Assembly (NCBI GenBank): GCA_023432995.1
Contig: JAEZES010000140.1
Span: 1-6,972 of the forward strand
Direction: 5' to 3'
Source: Pseudomonadota bacterium
Lineage (GTDB): Bacteria > Pseudomonadota > Alphaproteobacteria > Sphingomonadales > Sphingomonadaceae
Length of the DNA: 6,972 nucleotides
In this document: positions 1-5,442 of the stretch, piece by piece
Numbering within the stretch: position 1 is the first letter of the stretch
How the letters are laid out: each line of letters starts with the position of its first letter
The notes under the pieces: model-generated
The model's input: only the letters and a program-made list of their open reading frames with translations
The model's database searches: none
Told to the model about the DNA's origin: nothing
Position numbers and translations under genes: made by a program

Positions 1-80
1 CCGCCCAGCACCTTGATGCACTGGACGCGCTTCGCGCCGCTGTTGTCCGCGACGTCGAGATTGGACTGCATCTGGATCAT
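1..80 (-). CDS. rplN: 50S ribosomal protein L14, N-terminal fragment (first gene of the spc block)
   Basis: Only the first 26 codons and two bases of the next are inside the window; the gene runs off the left edge. The peptide begins MIQMQSNLDVADNSGAKRVQ and continues with CIKVLG, which matches the conserved start of bacterial L14, a large-subunit protein at the subunit interface that forms bridges with 16S rRNA. The ATG (complement of 78-80) is preceded by GAAGGAA at 89-95, a good ribosome binding site, so the start is secure. In the usual gene order rplN follows rpsQ and opens the spc operon. Here the gap to rpsQ is 56 bases and contains a stem-loop, unlike the tight joints inside the S10 block. 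I see no convincing promoter in the gap, so read-through from the S10 operon is likely. Confidence 0.96.
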   Translation of the reverse strand, partial: MIQMQSNLDVADNSGAKRVQCIKVLG

Positions 81-104
81 CGATCCGGTTCCTTCTCAAT
101 GGCT

Positions 105-123
105 TGCCGGAACGAGTCCGGCA
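105..123 (-). repeat. Stem-loop in the rpsQ-rplN gap
   Basis: Perfect inverted repeat with 7-base arms TGCCGGA and TCCGGCA around a 5-base loop. It begins 13 bases after the rpsQ stop and ends 24 bases before the rplN ATG. No U-run follows on the minus strand, so it does not look like an intrinsic terminator. The same 7-base stem occurs at exactly the same distance before rplC. A role in leader regulation or RNA processing at the S10/spc boundary is inference. Confidence 0.7.
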
Positions 124-136
124 GTTCCAAAATCCT

Positions 137-427
137 TCAGTTGCCCGCCGCTTCGACCTCGAGGTCGGCTTCGAGCGCGACGCCCTTGCCGGCCTGGACG
201 CGGTCGAGCACGCGCCACGTCTTGGTCTTGGAGATCGGACGCGTCTCCTCGATGCGGACGGTGTCGCCGGGCTTGAACTCGTTGCCTTCGTCGTGAGCGT
301 GGTACTTCTTCGAGCGGCGGATGATCTTCCCGTACAGCGGGTGCTTCACCTTGCGCTCGACCAGCACGGTCACGGTCTTGTCGGTCTTGTCGGAAACAAC
401 GGTCCCGACGAGGATGCGCTTGGGCAT
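137..427 (-). CDS. rpsQ: 30S ribosomal protein S17
   Basis: The 96-residue product is a primary 16S rRNA-binding protein of the small subunit with an OB-fold. Family landmarks are visible in order: GTVVSDKTDKTVTVLVER at about 8-25, VKHPLYGKIIRRSKKYHAHDE at about 28-47, GDTVRIEETRPISKTKTW at about 54-71. Escherichia coli S17 is 84 residues, and the excess here is a mostly acidic C-terminal tail (ADLEVEAAGN). The ATG is preceded by TAAGGAGG, a perfect anti-16S match that contains the rpmC stop codon, with 5 bases to the start. The gap from rpmC is 10 bases, consistent with coupled translation. This is the last gene of the S10 block; the next gene, rplN, is 56 bases on. Confidence 0.98.
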   Translation of the reverse strand: MPKRILVGTVVSDKTDKTVTVLVERKVKHPLYGKIIRRSKKYHAHDEGNEFKPGDTVRIEETRPISKTKTWRVLDRVQAGKGVALEADLEVEAAGN

Positions 428-437
428 CTGTGCCTCC

Positions 438-698
438 TTAAGCCGAAGCCGCAGCGCGGGCGCGCTCGGTCTGCAGCGTCTTGATCTGCGCGATCGCCCG
501 GCGGACTTCCTTGATCCGCGCGGGGCGCTCGAGCTGGTTGGTCGCGGCCTGGAAGCGCAGGTTGAACTGCTCGCGCTTCAGCTCGACGAGCTGGTCGTTG
601 AGCTGGTCGTCGGTCTTGGTGCGCAGGTCGTTGAACACCTTGTTCCCACCGCTCGCGGCCTTGGCGGCCGCCTTCGGGCTCTTCTTGGTCTGAGCCAT
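438..698 (-). CDS. rpmC: 50S ribosomal protein L29, with N-terminal extension
   Basis: The product is 86 residues. L29 sits near the polypeptide exit tunnel, where the family forms part of the docking site for trigger factor and SRP. The core from about residue 24 (DLRTKTDDQL), through LKREQFNLRFQAATNQLERPARI (38-62) to the IKTLQTERA end, is typical helical-hairpin L29. Most L29 proteins are about 60-70 residues; the surplus is a Lys/Ala-rich N-terminal segment of 20 residues (MAQTKKSPKAAAKAASGGNK). I chose the ATG at 698 because it shares one base with the rplP stop (TGATG) and has GGAGG six bases upstream. The in-frame GTG at codon 21 (complement of 636-638) would give a normal 66-residue protein, but only the weak GGTGGGA precedes it. 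Family assignment is certain; the start is likely but not proven. Confidence 0.93.
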   Translation of the reverse strand: MAQTKKSPKAAAKAASGGNKVFNDLRTKTDDQLNDQLVELKREQFNLRFQAATNQLERPARIKEVRRAIAQIKTLQTERARAAASA

Positions 699-1132
699 CA
701 CTCGCCTCCGAGATGCGAGGTGTCGCCGAGACGGGCGACGACCTTCGTCTTGATCGGCAGCTTCATCGCCGCGCGGCTGAACGCCTCGGCCGCAAGCGGG
801 CCCGGCACGCCGTCGAGCTCGAACAGGATCCGTCCCGGCTTCACCCGGGCAGCCCAGTACTCGACCGCGCCCTTGCCCTTGCCCTGGCGGACCTCGGCCG
901 GCTTCTTCGACACCGGTACGTCGGGGAACACGCGGATCCACAGGCGCCCCTGGCGCTTGATGTGGCGCGTGATCGCGCGACGCGCGGCCTCGATCTGCCG
1001 GGCGGTGATCCGCTCGGGCTCGAGCGCCTTGAGGCCGTAGGCGCCGAAATTCAGCGCCGTGCCGCCCTTGGCGTCGCCGCTGATGCGGCCCTTGAAGGCT
1101 TTGCGGAACTTGGTCTTCTTCGGTTGCAGCAT
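698..1132 (-). CDS. rplP: 50S ribosomal protein L16
   Basis: The 144-residue product is a large-subunit protein near the peptidyl transferase centre and the A-site tRNA. It starts MLQPKKTKFRKAFKGR and has the family signatures GRLWIRVFPDVPVSKKPAEVR (62-82) and QGKGKGAVEYWAARVKPG (83-100), with FELDGVP after that. Arg82 in EVRQGKGKG aligns with the arginine hydroxylated in E. coli L16; whether it is modified here cannot be read from DNA. Length is close to the usual 136-144. The ATG has GAGGT eight bases upstream, overlapping the end of rpsC, and the gap to rpsC is 11 bases. Its TGA shares a base with the rpmC ATG, so the pair is probably translationally coupled. Confidence 0.98.
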   Translation of the reverse strand: MLQPKKTKFRKAFKGRISGDAKGGTALNFGAYGLKALEPERITARQIEAARRAITRHIKRQGRLWIRVFPDVPVSKKPAEVRQGKGKGAVEYWAARVKPGRILFELDGVPGPLAAEAFSRAAMKLPIKTKVVARLGDTSHLGGE

Positions 1133-1143
1133 CGTTCGTTACC

Positions 1144-1839
1144 TCAGCGAGCCGGGCGGACGCCGGACGTCTGCGCGTCCATCATCAGCCGGTCCTGCGC
1201 CATCGGATCGTGGGCGAAGATCTCGCCTTTGAAGATCCAGCACTTGATGCCGATGATACCGTAGGCGGTGAGCGCCTCGGCCTCGGCGTAGTCGACGTTC
1301 GCGCGCAGCGTGTGCAGCGGCACGCGGCCCGCGCGGTACCACTCGACGCGGGCGATCTCGGCCCCGCCGAGGCGGCCGCCGCAGACGATCTTGATGCCCT
1401 CGGCCCCGAGCCGCAGCGCCGACTGAACGGCGCGCTTCATCGCCCGGCGGAACGCCACGCGGCGCACCAGCTGGTCGGCGACGCCCTGGGCGACGAGCTT
1501 GGCGTCGATCTCGGGCTTGCGGATCTCGACGATGTTGAGCTTGACCTCGCTGTCGGTCATCGAGGCCAGCTTGGAGCGCAGCTTCTCGATGTCCGCGCCC
1601 TTCTTGCCGATGATCACGCCGGGGCGCGCGGCATAGATCGAGATGCGGCACAGCTTGGCCGGACGCTCGATCACCACCTTCGAGATCGCCGCCTGCGGCA
1701 GGTTCTCGATGATGTACTTGCGCAGCTCGATGTCTTCCTTGAGCAGCTTGCCGTAGTCGCGCCCCTCGGCGTACCAGCGGCTGTCCCAGGTCCGGTTGAT
1801 CTGCAGCCGGAGGCCGATCGGATTAGATTTCTGACCCAT
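1144..1839 (-). CDS. rpsC: 30S ribosomal protein S3
   Basis: The 231-residue product is a small-subunit head protein at the mRNA entry channel, where S3 contributes to the ribosomal helicase. The start MGQKSNPIGLRL is the standard one. A KH domain carries PGVIIGKKGADIEKLR, with the GKKG loop at about 78-81. The C-terminal S3 domain shows RRAMKRAVQ, GRLGGAEIAR, EWYRAGRVPLHTLRAN and YGIIGIKCWIFKGE. The protein ends soon after, so there is no long tail. Length is close to E. coli S3 (233). The start has GAGGAGG inside the last codons of rplV, and the gap to rplV is three bases. Confidence 0.98.
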   Translation of the reverse strand: MGQKSNPIGLRLQINRTWDSRWYAEGRDYGKLLKEDIELRKYIIENLPQAAISKVVIERPAKLCRISIYAARPGVIIGKKGADIEKLRSKLASMTDSEVKLNIVEIRKPEIDAKLVAQGVADQLVRRVAFRRAMKRAVQSALRLGAEGIKIVCGGRLGGAEIARVEWYRAGRVPLHTLRANVDYAEAEALTAYGIIGIKCWIFKGEIFAHDPMAQDRLMMDAQTSGVRPAR

Positions 1840-1842
1840 CGA

Positions 1843-2220
1843 TCAGGCCTCCTCGACTTCGCGAACGACGATGCGCAGCCGGCTGAACGGCTTGAGAATG
1901 CGCGTGGACTTGCCACGGCCGCGCGTCGCGAAACGCTTCATGGTGATGGACTTGCCGACCGAGGCCTCGCTCACGACCAGCGCGTCGACGTCGAGGTCGT
2001 GGTTGTTCTCGGCGTTGGCGATCGCGCTCGCGAGCACCTTGCGAGCGTCGCGGGCCATCGCCTTCTTCGAGAAGGCGAGGATGTTCATCGCCTCTTCGGC
2101 CTTCTTGCCGCGGATCAGGCCGGCCACGAGGTTGAGCTTCTGCGCCGACCCACGGATCGTGGTGCCGACCGCCAGCGCCTCGTTGTCGCCGACGCGACGG
2201 GGAGATTTTGGCTTGCCCAT
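1843..2220 (-). CDS. rplV: 50S ribosomal protein L22
   Basis: The 125-residue product binds 23S rRNA domains and lines the exit tunnel with a long beta-hairpin. The start at 2220 gives MGKPKSPRRVGDNEAL, about 15 residues longer than E. coli L22 (110), with the extra at the N terminus. Family landmarks are VGTTIRGSAQKLNLVAGLIRGKKAEEAMNIL, ASAIANAENNHDLDVDALVV and the hairpin GKSITMKRFATRGRGKSTRI. The MKR tripeptide at the hairpin, whose deletion is known to give macrolide resistance in E. coli, is present. The ATG shares one base with the rpsS TAA (TAATG), and GAAGGG lies nine bases upstream. A longer open frame continues upstream, but it shadows rpsS in another frame and has no support. Confidence 0.97.
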   Translation of the reverse strand: MGKPKSPRRVGDNEALAVGTTIRGSAQKLNLVAGLIRGKKAEEAMNILAFSKKAMARDARKVLASAIANAENNHDLDVDALVVSEASVGKSITMKRFATRGRGKSTRILKPFSRLRIVVREVEEA

Positions 2221-2495
2221 TAGCGCTTGCCCTTCTTGTCGGCGGCATGGCCGGGGAAGTTGCGCGTGGGCGCGAACTCGCCGAGCTTGTGGCCGACCAT
2301 GTCCTCGTTGACGGACACCGGAATGAACTTCTGGCCGTTGTAGACGTTGAACGTCAGGCCGACGAACTGCGGCAGGATCGTGCTGCGGCGCGACCAGGTC
2401 TTGATCGGCGCACGGCCACCCTGCTCCTGCGCGGTCTCTGCCTTCTTCAGCAGATGCAGGTCGACGAACGGACCTTTCCAGACGGAACGAGCCAT
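2220..2495 (-). CDS. rpsS: 30S ribosomal protein S19
   Basis: The 91-residue product is a small-subunit head protein that works with S13 near the A and P sites. The sequence is nearly canonical: MARSVWKGPFVDLHLLKK, IKTWSRRSTILPQFVGLTFNVYNGQKFIPV, then MVGHKLGEFAPTRNFPGHAADKK. Its length agrees with the usual 91-93. The start codon is six bases after the rplB stop, and its ribosome binding site (AAGAGG) lies in the last rplB codons. Its stop overlaps the rplV start by one base. Position between rplB and rplV is the standard S10-operon order. Confidence 0.98.
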   Translation of the reverse strand: MARSVWKGPFVDLHLLKKAETAQEQGGRAPIKTWSRRSTILPQFVGLTFNVYNGQKFIPVSVNEDMVGHKLGEFAPTRNFPGHAADKKGKR

Positions 2496-2501
2496 TACCG
2501 G

Positions 2502-3338
2502 TTACCTCTTCTTCTTCGCGTGACGCGAACGGATGATCATCTTGTCCGTCTGCTTGTTGTTGCGCGTGCGGGCCCCCTTGGTCGGCTTGCCCCACGGGGT
2601 CACCGGATGACGGCCGCCCGAGGTCCGGCCTTCACCACCGCCGTGCGGGTGATCGACCGGGTTCTTGGCGACGCCGCGGGTCAGCGGGCGCTTGCCCATC
2701 CAGCGCTTGCGGCCGGCCTTGGCGAAGTTCTGGTTCTGGTTGTCGGGGTTCGACACCGAACCGACCGTGCCCATGCAGTCGGCGCGCAGGTAGCGCTGCT
2801 CGCCGGAGTTGAGACGGACGATGACCATGCCGCGGTCGCGGCCGACGACCTGCACGTAGGTGCCGGCCGAACGGGCGATCTGGCCGCCCTTGCCCGGCTT
2901 CATCTCGACGTTGTGGCAGATCGTGCCGACCGGCATCTGGCCGAGCAGCATCGCGTTGCCGACCTTGGTATCGACCCGCTCGCCGGCGATCACCTGGTCG
3001 CCGGGCGCAATGCGGTTCGGCGCGAGGATATAGGCGAGCTCGCCGTCCTCGTACTTGATCAGCGCGATGAACGCGGTGCGGTTCGGGTCGTACTCGATCC
3101 GCTCGACGGTCGCGGGCACGTCCCACTTGCGGCGCTTGAAGTCGATGTAGCGGTACTTCTGCTTGTGACCGCCGGCGATGCCGCGGCTGGTCACATGGCC
3201 CTTGTTGTTGCGGCCGCCGGTCTTGCGCTTGCCTTCGGTCAGCGCCTTGACCGGCTTGCCCTTGTAGAGCGCCGAGCGGTCGACGAGGATCAGCCCACGC
3301 CGGGCGGGGCTCGTCGGATTGTAGTTCTTGAGTGCCAT
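2502..3338 (-). CDS. rplB: 50S ribosomal protein L2
   Basis: The 278-residue product is among the most conserved large-subunit proteins; it supports assembly of the peptidyl transferase centre and joins the subunits. The N-terminal OB-fold half includes GRNNKGHVTSRGIAGGHKQKYR (42-63) and DFKRRKWDVPATVERIEYDPNRTAFIALI. The SH3-like half includes GNAMLLGQMPVGT, SAGTYVQVVGRD and LRADCMGTVGSVSN. The C-terminal signature VDHPHGGGEGRTSGGRHPVTPWG is at 228-250; His230 corresponds to the functionally important His229 of E. coli. The length is typical (E. coli 273). The ATG follows the rplW stop by four bases, and only a poor GGGG-type site is seen upstream, so coupling to rplW is likely. Confidence 0.99.
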   Translation of the reverse strand: MALKNYNPTSPARRGLILVDRSALYKGKPVKALTEGKRKTGGRNNKGHVTSRGIAGGHKQKYRYIDFKRRKWDVPATVERIEYDPNRTAFIALIKYEDGELAYILAPNRIAPGDQVIAGERVDTKVGNAMLLGQMPVGTICHNVEMKPGKGGQIARSAGTYVQVVGRDRGMVIVRLNSGEQRYLRADCMGTVGSVSNPDNQNQNFAKAGRKRWMGKRPLTRGVAKNPVDHPHGGGEGRTSGGRHPVTPWGKPTKGARTRNNKQTDKMIIRSRHAKKKR

Positions 3339-3342
3339 CGGT

Positions 3343-3657
3343 TTAGCCCCGTGCGCCTTCGGTGACGTCGATCGACTGGCCTTCGGCCAGCGTCACGATC
3401 GCCTTCTTGCTGTCGCTGCGCTTGTAGGGACGGCCCTTCCAGCGCTTGGTCTTGCCCTTCTGGACGATCGTGTTCACGCCGGTGACCTTCACGTCCCACA
3501 GCGCCTCGACCGCTTCCTTGATTTGCGGCTTGGTGGCGTCGTTGGCGACCTTGAACACGACGCCGTTGTTCTCCGACAGCAGCGTCGACTTCTCGGTGAT
3601 GTGGGGAGCGAGGATCACGTCGTAGTGACGCGCATCCGCCTGCTGCTTCTTAGCCAT
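3343..3657 (-). CDS. rplW: 50S ribosomal protein L23
   Basis: The 104-residue product lies at the tunnel exit and is the main docking point for trigger factor and SRP. Signatures visible are YDVILAPHITEKSTLL (about 12-27), NNGVVFKVANDATKPQIKEAVEALWDVKVTGVNT and the basic stretch KGKTKRWKGRPYKRSDSKKAIVTL. The length is normal (E. coli 100). The ATG lies inside the last codons of rplD, so the genes overlap by eight bases in different frames. GGAGG stands nine bases upstream, within rplD. This arrangement suggests that rplW translation is coupled to rplD. Confidence 0.98.
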   Translation of the reverse strand: MAKKQQADARHYDVILAPHITEKSTLLSENNGVVFKVANDATKPQIKEAVEALWDVKVTGVNTIVQKGKTKRWKGRPYKRSDSKKAIVTLAEGQSIDVTEGARG

Positions 3658-4273
3658 TGAAGCGCGCCTCCAGCTTTTCGACCGCCGCCTTGGTCAGGAC
3701 CAGCGTGTCATGCTTCAGAATGTCGTAGACGTTGGCGCCGACGGCCGGGAGCACGTTGACGCCCGGCAGGTTGCCCGCCGCGCGCTTGAAGCCCGCGTCG
3801 ACCGCTTCGCCGTCGATCACCAGCACCTTGCCGTTCCAGCCCGCCTTGTCGAACACGCCCTTGAGCGCCTTGGTCTTGGCGTCCTTGAGCTCGAGGCTGT
3901 CGACCACGACCAGGCCGTCCTTGGCCTTGGCCGAGAGCGCCATCTTGAGGCCGAGCGCGCGGACCTTCTTGTTCAACGACTGCTCGAACTCGCGAGCGCG
4001 GGCGCCGTGCGCCTTGCCGCCGCCGATGAAGATCGGAGCGCGCCGGTCGCCGTGGCGAGCCGTGCCGCCGCCCTTCTGGCGGCCCCACTTCTTGCCGGTG
4101 CGGGCGACGTCCGAGCGTTCGCGGGTCGCGCGGGCGGTGCCGCGGCGGTTCTCGAGCTGCCAGGTGACGACGCGGTGCAGAATGTCGGCGCGCGGCTCGA
4201 CGCCGAACACGGCGTCGTTGAGCTCGATGTCGCCGGCTGCTTTGCCGTCGAGTTTCTGGACCTTCACCTTCAC
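3650..4273 (-). CDS. rplD: 50S ribosomal protein L4 (GTG start)
   Basis: The 207-residue product binds 23S rRNA and reaches the exit tunnel with an extended loop. The loop is clear at about 43-95: RRGTARATRERSDVARTGKKWGRQKGGGTARHGDRRAPIFIGGGKAHG. It is followed by LNKKVRALGLKMALSAK and the globular C-terminal part (LVVVDSLEL, LPGVNVLPAVGANVYDIL). The start codon is GTG (complement of 4271-4273), giving MKVKVQKLDG. The strong AAGGAGGG just upstream, within the end of rplC, supports it; the gap to rplC is three bases. In E. coli and relatives L4 represses its own operon through the S10 leader. That leader is not recognisable here, and autoregulation by L4 in this organism is only a possibility. 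Confidence 0.98.
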   Translation of the reverse strand: MKVKVQKLDGKAAGDIELNDAVFGVEPRADILHRVVTWQLENRRGTARATRERSDVARTGKKWGRQKGGGTARHGDRRAPIFIGGGKAHGARAREFEQSLNKKVRALGLKMALSAKAKDGLVVVDSLELKDAKTKALKGVFDKAGWNGKVLVIDGEAVDAGFKRAAGNLPGVNVLPAVGANVYDILKHDTLVLTKAAVEKLEARFNG

Positions 4274-4276
4274 GGA

Positions 4277-5170
4277 TCAGCCCTCCTTGTTCTCGTCGGC
4301 TTCGGGCGCGCCGCCCTCTGCCTCGTTGGTCTCTTCACCCACGGCGGGGGTGGTGTCGTCGCCGGCACCGGCCTGCTGCTCGTGGAGCAGCTTCTCCTGC
4401 TGCTCGAGCGAGACCTCGGGCTGAACCTCGTGCTCGGCGGCCGCTTCGACCATGCCCGCGGGAGCCTCCTCGTGCTCGGGCGCCGTGCCCTTCTTCTCGA
4501 GGATCGCTCCCGGGAACGGCGCACCGTCGGGGAGCGGCAGCTTGACGGCGTCGCGCACCAGCAGCCAGGCGTTCTTGGACCCCGGAACCGAGCCGCGGAC
4601 GAAGATCAGGCCACGGGTGGCGTCGGTGCGGACGACCTCGAGGTTCTGCTGGGTGCGCTGGCGATCGCCCATGTGGCCGGCCATCTTCTTGTTCTTGAAG
4701 ACCTTGCCCGGATCCTGGCGGTTGCCGGTCGAGCCGTGGGCACGGTGGCTGACCGAGACGCCGTGGCTCGCGCGCATGCCGCCGAAGCCCCAGCGCTTCA
4801 TCGCACCGGCAAAGCCCTTGCCCTGCGTGTGGCCGGTGATGTCGACCTTCTGGCCGGCGACGAAGTGCTCGGCGCTGATCGTCGAGCCGACCGGAAGCAG
4901 CGCTTCCTCGCTCTCGACGCGGAACTCGGCGACCTTCTTCTTCAGCGGCACCTGCGCCTTGGCGAAGTGCTCGCGCTGCGGCTTGGCGACGTTCTTCTGC
5001 TTGGCCTCGCCGCTGCCGACCTGCAGCGCGACGTAGCCGTCACGCTCGGCGGTGCGGTGCGAGACCACCTGGCAATCTTCCAGCGCCAGGACCGTGACTG
5101 GCACATGGCGGCCGTCTTCCTGGAACAGGCGGGTCATCCCGACTTTCTTTGCGATCACGCCCGTGCGCAT
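4277..5170 (-). CDS. rplC: 50S ribosomal protein L3 with long acidic C-terminal tail
   Basis: The 297-residue product is an early-assembling 23S rRNA-binding protein. The core is typical: MRTGVIAKKVGMTRLFQEDG, VDITGHTQGKGFAGAMKRWGFGG (109-131), SHGVSVSHRAHGSTGNRQDPGKVFKNKKMAGHMGD (135-169) and LIFVRGSVPG. Gln152 in RQDPGKVF aligns with the glutamine methylated by PrmB in E. coli L3. E. coli L3 is 209 residues; the match ends near residue 210, leaving about 87 extra. From about 229 to 297 the tail is low-complexity, with 20 Glu or Asp and only two Lys, and is Ala, Gln and Glu rich. The reading frame is open with one clean stop, so I see no frameshift. The ATG has AAGGAG upstream and lies 272 bases after rpsJ, behind a palindrome-rich spacer. 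Confidence 0.97.
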   Translation of the reverse strand: MRTGVIAKKVGMTRLFQEDGRHVPVTVLALEDCQVVSHRTAERDGYVALQVGSGEAKQKNVAKPQREHFAKAQVPLKKKVAEFRVESEEALLPVGSTISAEHFVAGQKVDITGHTQGKGFAGAMKRWGFGGMRASHGVSVSHRAHGSTGNRQDPGKVFKNKKMAGHMGDRQRTQQNLEVVRTDATRGLIFVRGSVPGSKNAWLLVRDAVKLPLPDGAPFPGAILEKKGTAPEHEEAPAGMVEAAAEHEVQPEVSLEQQEKLLHEQQAGAGDDTTPAVGEETNEAEGGAPEADENKEG

Positions 5171-5191
5171 GATCAGACTCCTTCAACAGAG

Positions 5192-5214
5192 GCCTGCCGG
5201 ACCATCCGGCAGGC
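5192..5214 (-). repeat. Stem-loop just upstream of the rplC ribosome binding site
   Basis: Perfect inverted repeat: arms GCCTGCCGGA and TCCGGCAGGC, 10 base pairs with a 3-base loop, ending 21 bases before the rplC ATG. It is the strongest hairpin adjacent to a start codon in the window. The following minus-strand bases (CTCTGTTGAAGG) are not U-rich, so it is not a standard terminator. Its inner 7-base stem is identical to that of the hairpin before rplN. Confidence 0.75.
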
Positions 5215-5217
5215 TTG

Positions 5218-5374
5218 TCAGCCCGATGTGTCATGCGTCGCCCCGTCCGGGCTGAGTTGCCCTCGCGAACGCGAAGGCGAGACGGGGGACGCGGGCCCGG
5301 CGCAGCGCCGGCGGTATCCCAAGTATGGAAAACCGAGGTTTTCCTTTCGCAGTCCCCGGATCTGATCCGGGGAC
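5218..5374. repeat. Cluster of inverted repeats in the rpsJ-rplC spacer
   Basis: Four further palindromes lie in a row. TCAGCCCG (5218-5225) pairs with CGGGCTGA (5248-5255). CCGGCGC and GCGCCGG (5297-5311) flank one base. GGAAAACC and GGTTTTCC (5327-5344) flank two bases. GTCCCCGGAT and ATCCGGGGAC (5352-5374) flank CTG. A weaker one is at 5263-5274. Those with 1- or 2-base centres would need to open slightly to form an RNA loop. No coding frame here has family resemblance. The GC-rich units look like the short dispersed palindromes common between sphingomonad genes, which is an impression from memory. Confidence 0.65.
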
Positions 5375-5380
5375 CGGGTG

Positions 5381-5433
5381 CCGCAACGTTCAGCCTGGCT
5401 GAATCAGACCCCGGCCTTCGCCGGGGCTTGCGG
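5381..5433. repeat. Nested inverted repeats able to form a three-way junction after rpsJ
   Basis: An outer pair, CCGCAA (5381-5386) with TTGCGG (5428-5433), encloses two complete hairpins. TTCAGCC/GGCTGAA lies at 5389-5403 with a one-base centre. CCCCGGC/GCCGGGG lies at 5409-5426 with a 4-base loop. Together they can fold as a Y-shaped structure. It begins nine bases after the rpsJ stop codon. A separate 14-base perfect palindrome, GTAAGCCGGCTTAC (5433-5446), overlaps the rpsJ stop. Possible roles are an mRNA 3'-end or processing structure, or a REP-like repeat; none is proven. Confidence 0.6.
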
Positions 5434-5442
5434 TAAGCCGGC

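Noticed and set aside
438..941. Longer version of rpmC extending into rplP
   Set aside because: The upstream part is a shifted-frame reading of rplP; the ATG at 698 has a Shine-Dalgarno site and couples to the rplP stop.
1843..2595. Longer version of rplV starting far upstream
   Set aside because: The extra part is an out-of-frame translation of rpsS and rplB; the ATG at 2220 overlaps the rpsS stop, has a binding site and yields a normal L22.
1210..3365. Very long plus-strand open frames antisense to rpsC, rplV, rpsS and rplB
   Set aside because: They are the antisense shadows expected in high-GC genes; their residues (rich in Asp, Leu, Ala, Arg, Val) reflect complementary codons of ribosomal proteins that match known families in full.
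5178..5196. A second boxA before rplC (CTCTGTTGAAGG)
   Set aside because: It needs an inserted base and further mismatches to fit boxA, and most of it is explained by the ribosome binding site.
5192..5214. Hairpin before rplC as an intrinsic terminator
   Set aside because: The stem is strong, but no U-run follows on either strand, and rplC starts 21 bases later.
5215..5436. Small plus-strand open frame across the rpsJ-rplC spacer, and a longer plus-strand frame covering rplD to rplC
   Set aside because: They lie opposite or beside well-supported minus-strand genes, are low-complexity translations of GC-rich palindromes or antisense codons, and show no family resemblance or convincing start site.
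5171..5442. CRISPR array in the repeat-rich spacer
   Set aside because: The units are different palindromes without a constant direct repeat or regular spacers.
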